A stretch of 32,772 bases of DNA from CAZMUN01 sp964569815 (GTDB lineage Archaea > Iainarchaeota > Iainarchaeia > Iainarchaeales > GCA-2688035), in NCBI GenBank assembly GCA_964569815.1, contig CAZMUN010000010.1:1-32772 (forward strand), in the 5' to 3' direction. Shown here in pieces: positions 29,925 through 32,772 of this stretch. Each line of letters starts with the position of its first letter. Position 1 is the first letter of the stretch. The notes beneath the pieces are model-generated. The model made no database searches, was not told the origin of the DNA, and was given only the letters and a program-made list of their open reading frames with translations. The translations under genes and the position numbers were made by a program.

Positions 29925-30929
29925 ATGGACACAGAGCTGATGATAAAACAGGGAATACACGCCCTAATCCTCATAGGCCTTGTTTTCGTGCTGCTATTTC
30001 TCCTCACATTCACAGGAGTAATGAAATGCAGGCAGCTTCCGCTGCTGGGAGAGCCATGGTGCGACGTCTACTGGACCATAAAAACATACACCACAGGAGC
30101 GCCACGCGTTCTCATAGTCTACGGCGACTCAGGCCTGGGAACGCCAACCGGAACAGGAAACGGAAGCCTTGAAGAAATTCTTGCAGAGCCAAAAATTTTG
30201 GGAGTGCATTCCGACACACTGCACATAGACAGAGTAAGCTTTGGCACCCTAAGAAACTACGACATCGTAATAGTTGAAAAAGCAAAAATGATTGAAACCA
30301 AGCAGCTAAGAGCATTCATAGACTATGCCACGCAGCCAACAGGCGGCGTGCTGGTCTGGACAGGCGACGCAGGAACAGAACTAGGCCCAAACGACCACCT
30401 TCTTTACTCAGAAGACAAAAACCCAGAGCTTGAAGACGGAAACCACGCAATAGGGCCATGGGCAAGACGCGACGGCGACCTAATGATACTGTTTGACGAG
30501 CTCTTAGGAGTAAGGCCAATAGACAGCAAAAAAGTCAGGTTCTGTGAACTGGCAACATGCCAGAAAAACAAGCCAATACTTGCAGGAAACATAAAAACAG
30601 AGCCAACCGCAATGCACCCCTTGATTCGCGGCCTTTCAGACGAACTGCCATTATACGTTTTCAGCAGCCAAGACTTTGCGGTCGTGGAAACCATCTCAGG
30701 AACCATAACAAACGAAGTCCTGTCCCTAGACTTTGGCACGGAAATGGATTCAGCAGGAAAAGACATAAACAGAAGCGTTCCCATGATCGTTACCTCAGGC
30801 GTAGGAGAACGCGTGCTCTACTACGCAATGCCGCCGGAAACATACGCAAACCCAAGGCTTGGAGAATTCGACAAAGGCCGCTACCTGCTTCCAACAGAAA
30901 ACCTTTACTACGGCACCATAAAAGGCTGA
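29925..30929 (+). CDS. Membrane-anchored extracytoplasmic protein, Rossmann-like domain (first of two)
   Basis: Product of 334 residues from the ATG at 29925. One N-terminal helix (ALILIGLVFVLLFLLTF) anchors a large outside domain. The domain alternates strands and helices: PRVLIVYGDSG, YDIVIVEKAKMIETKQLRAF, GGVLVWTGDAG, typical of a class I glutamine amidotransferase-like or ThuA/DUF4350-like fold that often lacks catalysis. A pair of cysteines (CELATC) and two near the membrane may form disulfides. It resembles the next large gene in layout. Function unknown. Confidence 0.65.
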   Translation: MDTELMIKQGIHALILIGLVFVLLFLLTFTGVMKCRQLPLLGEPWCDVYWTIKTYTTGAPRVLIVYGDSGLGTPTGTGNGSLEEILAEPKILGVHSDTLHIDRVSFGTLRNYDIVIVEKAKMIETKQLRAFIDYATQPTGGVLVWTGDAGTELGPNDHLLYSEDKNPELEDGNHAIGPWARRDGDLMILFDELLGVRPIDSKKVRFCELATCQKNKPILAGNIKTEPTAMHPLIRGLSDELPLYVFSSQDFAVVETISGTITNEVLSLDFGTEMDSAGKDINRSVPMIVTSGVGERVLYYAMPPETYANPRLGEFDKGRYLLPTENLYYGTIKG

Positions 30930-31046
30930 AATTCAAAAAAGGCCCGAGGAAAGGTTTTTAAATAACAAAATGCTTTTATTGCTCTAACCGCTTTCCCACT
31001 AAAAAAGGAAAGCTTAAAAAAGAAAGGAAACCACAAATATTAACAC

Positions 31047-31066
31047 ACAATTAACAGGTTAATTGT
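31047..31066. promoter_or_regulatory. 9-bp inverted repeat upstream of the second anchored protein
   Basis: ACAATTAAC-AG-GTTAATTGT is a perfect inverted repeat placed 28 bases before the ATG at 31094, where the core promoter should be. Likely an operator or a symmetrical promoter element. Confidence 0.45.
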
Positions 31067-31093
31067 AAAAAATTAATGAAGGTGAATGTGAGG

Positions 31094-31939
31094 ATGTATC
31101 CAGAAGACGCAGGAGCTGAACCGGCACCAGCTGGACCAACAGGAAGAGTAACCAGAAACCTGGAAGCACTGATTCCATTAATCCTAATAGTAATAATTGC
31201 GGCCTTCCTTGGACACAAATTCGGGTTTTGGACCATTCCCTTTCTAGGGGGAGCAGACCAAGTCCAAATGATTGTCATAGGCGAGCCATCAGTAGACCTT
31301 TTGGCAGACCTTGACAACCAACGCGACCTAGTGTACTACAGGGTAAGGCATGCCTCAGAATTGGATGCAGCGCCACAAGACATTCTTGCGCAATACGACA
31401 TAGTTTTGCTAGACCAGCACATGGGAACAACGCCATACGACAAAAGCGTTTCAAGGACACTGGGAGAAGCACTGCAAAACTACGTAAAAGGCGGAGGAAA
31501 GCTCATAGTGGTAATGGACTCAGGCATATACAGGAGCGGCGGAATATACGGAACAGCAGTGGCCACAGACGTCACAGGCTGGGAAGCCACATTCGGCGAC
31601 ATAATCCCAGTGCAGTGCGACACAGGCCCAAACGAAATGAAAACATGCACTGTTCCAATTGCAACAACAGGCAAAATCTACAGGCAAGACTTCGACCACA
31701 AAATAATGAAAGGAATCGAAGTAGCGCCATCAGACCCAAGATACGGGCCACTAAGCATTGTGACATTCGACGTCAAGCCAGTTGGACAGCAAGTTGCCTA
31801 CATAAAACACATTGCAACCGCAAGCAACTACCCCGGAATAGTAGAAAAGAAGATGATAATAGGAAAATCAATCTACTTCAACTACGACCCGGCAATGACT
31901 CCCGGAATCTGGCAAAACACACTGGAATACCTGCGCTAA
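31094..31939 (+). CDS. Membrane-anchored extracytoplasmic protein, Rossmann-like domain (second)
   Basis: Product of 281 residues if it starts at the ATG at 31094, chosen because AAGGTGA lies eight bases upstream; an ATG at 31076 would add six residues. A short Pro/Ala-rich cytoplasmic tail leads to one helix (ALIPLILIVIIAAFLGHKF), then an outside domain: VQMIVIGEPSVDLL, YDIVLLDQHMGTTPYD, GGGKLIVVMDSGIYRSGG. The order of elements matches the previous gene, so the two are probably distant paralogues or partners in one surface complex. A Cys pair (CDTGPNEMKTC) may form a disulfide. Confidence 0.65.
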   Translation: MYPEDAGAEPAPAGPTGRVTRNLEALIPLILIVIIAAFLGHKFGFWTIPFLGGADQVQMIVIGEPSVDLLADLDNQRDLVYYRVRHASELDAAPQDILAQYDIVLLDQHMGTTPYDKSVSRTLGEALQNYVKGGGKLIVVMDSGIYRSGGIYGTAVATDVTGWEATFGDIIPVQCDTGPNEMKTCTVPIATTGKIYRQDFDHKIMKGIEVAPSDPRYGPLSIVTFDVKPVGQQVAYIKHIATASNYPGIVEKKMIIGKSIYFNYDPAMTPGIWQNTLEYLR

Positions 31940-32076
31940 AAAGCAGATGTTCCAGAACTTTTTCTATTTTTTCACAAACCAAAGCCGAAAGGCTAAGCCA
32001 AGCCGGCTTACAGCAAAAGAATAAATACTAGAAGCCCCTACTAAGTTAAGTCCTTCCATTTGGATGGGGGTTGTTG

Positions 32077-32310
32077 ATGGAGGAAACGAAGGACAAGCTA
32101 CTTAGCGAAAGCAAAGGCAAAACAGTTTCTGTTTTTTACAACGACACAATGAACAGCGTTTCCTTCAAAAAAGGAAAAATGCTGGACTTCGACTTCTACA
32201 ACCTAAAAATAATTGAAACAAACGGAACGCTCCCAACCCTAATTCCCAGAAACAAATGCATAAGAATAGAACTAAAAGGAGAGGAAAAGCTTGCCGCCAA
32301 AACAAGGTAA
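32077..32310 (+). CDS. Small hypothetical protein
   Basis: Product of 77 residues beginning MEETKDKLLSESKGKTVSVF at the ATG at 32077, which follows GGGGG by six bases; upstream in-frame TTG codons at 32071 and 32074 are less likely. Alternating strands (KTVSVFYNDTMNSVSF, LDFDFYNLKIIETNG, NKCIRIEL) suggest a small beta-barrel, possibly Sm-like, but no Sm motif is clear. It overlaps the start of the next gene by 20 bases. Confidence 0.55.
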   Translation: MEETKDKLLSESKGKTVSVFYNDTMNSVSFKKGKMLDFDFYNLKIIETNGTLPTLIPRNKCIRIELKGEEKLAAKTR

Positions 32311-32772
32311 ACAAAAGCCAGGCTTTCTGCAAAGCACAAAGGCCACCGCAATCCAAACAATTAGCAAAATAGGCCAAGAAGGCAGGTACAAGCCAAAAAC
32401 AGCCATGCTTTTCCTAATCCTCGCAATAGCGCTAAGCACCACAATGATAATGGCTTACGCAAACGACCAAAACATAATAAACCTAGCCATAGACCAAAAC
32501 AAAATAACCCTGATAGTAGACGGAAACAACCCAAACACAGGCCAAAACAACCAGCCAACAGACACAAATTCCCAAAACCAAAGCCAAGACCAAAACACCC
32601 CACAAACAACGCCACCGGAAGAAGACCAAAACACGCCCCAAGAAGACGCAAACACGCCAGAGTGCAGCATTGCATGCAACTCCGACTCAGAATGCAACGA
32701 CCAAAACCCAAACACAGTAGACATATGCAACAACCAAGGAACATGCGAATCAGAATGCGCAAACATACCCCA
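32291..32772 (+). CDS. Anchored Cys-rich surface protein, cut by window end
   Basis: Partial gene running off the right edge. A TTG at 32291 with GGAGAGG upstream is the likely start; an internal ATG at 32405 is the alternative. Residues ~1-38 are basic and cytoplasmic, then one helix (MLFLILAIALSTTMIMAYA). Outside lies a low-complexity linker rich in Asn, Gln, Thr and Pro, then a Cys-rich repeat type with ECSIACNSDSEC, NPNTVDIC and GTCESEC, common in surface proteins of small archaea and sometimes calcium-binding. The full length and function are not visible. Confidence 0.6.
   Translation, partial: MPPKQGKQKPGFLQSTKATAIQTISKIGQEGRYKPKTAMLFLILAIALSTTMIMAYANDQNIINLAIDQNKITLIVDGNNPNTGQNNQPTDTNSQNQSQDQNTPQTTPPEEDQNTPQEDANTPECSIACNSDSECNDQNPNTVDICNNQGTCESECANIP

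Overview
The window is archaeal. It carries a group II chaperonin (thermosome), a tRNA-splicing endonuclease with an intron-containing tRNA gene, deoxyhypusine synthase, Sec61-beta, archaeal-type TrpRS and IleRS, two histone-fold proteins and TATA-box promoters, often with Shine-Dalgarno sites of GGAGG or GGTGA type. The many short uncharacterised genes, the truncated-alpha3 histone and the style of the Cys-rich surface protein suggest a small-genome DPANN-type archaeon, but the lineage is inference. A run of 100 N (23340-23439) marks an assembly gap.

1-6.3 kb: TrpRS diverges from a small basic protein gene followed directly by tRNA endonuclease; endonuclease and a short histone converge on a shared terminator. 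Next comes a protein of ~10-residue repeats and then an array on the minus strand: RelE/antitoxin, VapBC and a coding frame with no start codon. Each is followed at its 3' end by a related 41-bp imperfect-hairpin element, which resembles integron gene cassettes. A small two-CxxC protein gene and its 22-codon leader ORF lie at 6.05-6.27 kb.

6.4-11.3 kb: a complete phosphate module. AbrB-PhoU regulator diverges from pstS-pstC-pstA-pstB across a promoter whose two TATA regions form a perfect 13-bp inverted repeat. It is followed by a 43-residue VapB-like protein and a candidate structured RNA.

11.5-19.3 kb: GH130-type and GH63-type sugar enzymes, a polysaccharide pyruvyl transferase-type protein and a GT2 glycosyltransferase suggest glycan work. 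Between them lie a histone-fold/coiled-coil protein, a tandem-repeat terminator region, a COG2112-type kinase, a KaiC-type ATPase, a 26-residue acidic peptide gene and the remnant of a MacB-type permease.

19.5-29.9 kb: housekeeping genes: thermosome, small membrane proteins, a UPF0200-type P-loop protein, tRNA-Ile(UAU) with a repeat-filled intron, a Nudix hydrolase, IleRS, then deoxyhypusine synthase overlapping a membrane-fused S-adenosylmethionine decarboxylase (spermidine supply and use, for eIF5A modification), and Sec61-beta.

29.9-32.8 kb: two membrane-anchored proteins with similar architecture, a small unknown protein and the start of a Cys-rich anchored surface protein cut by the window edge.
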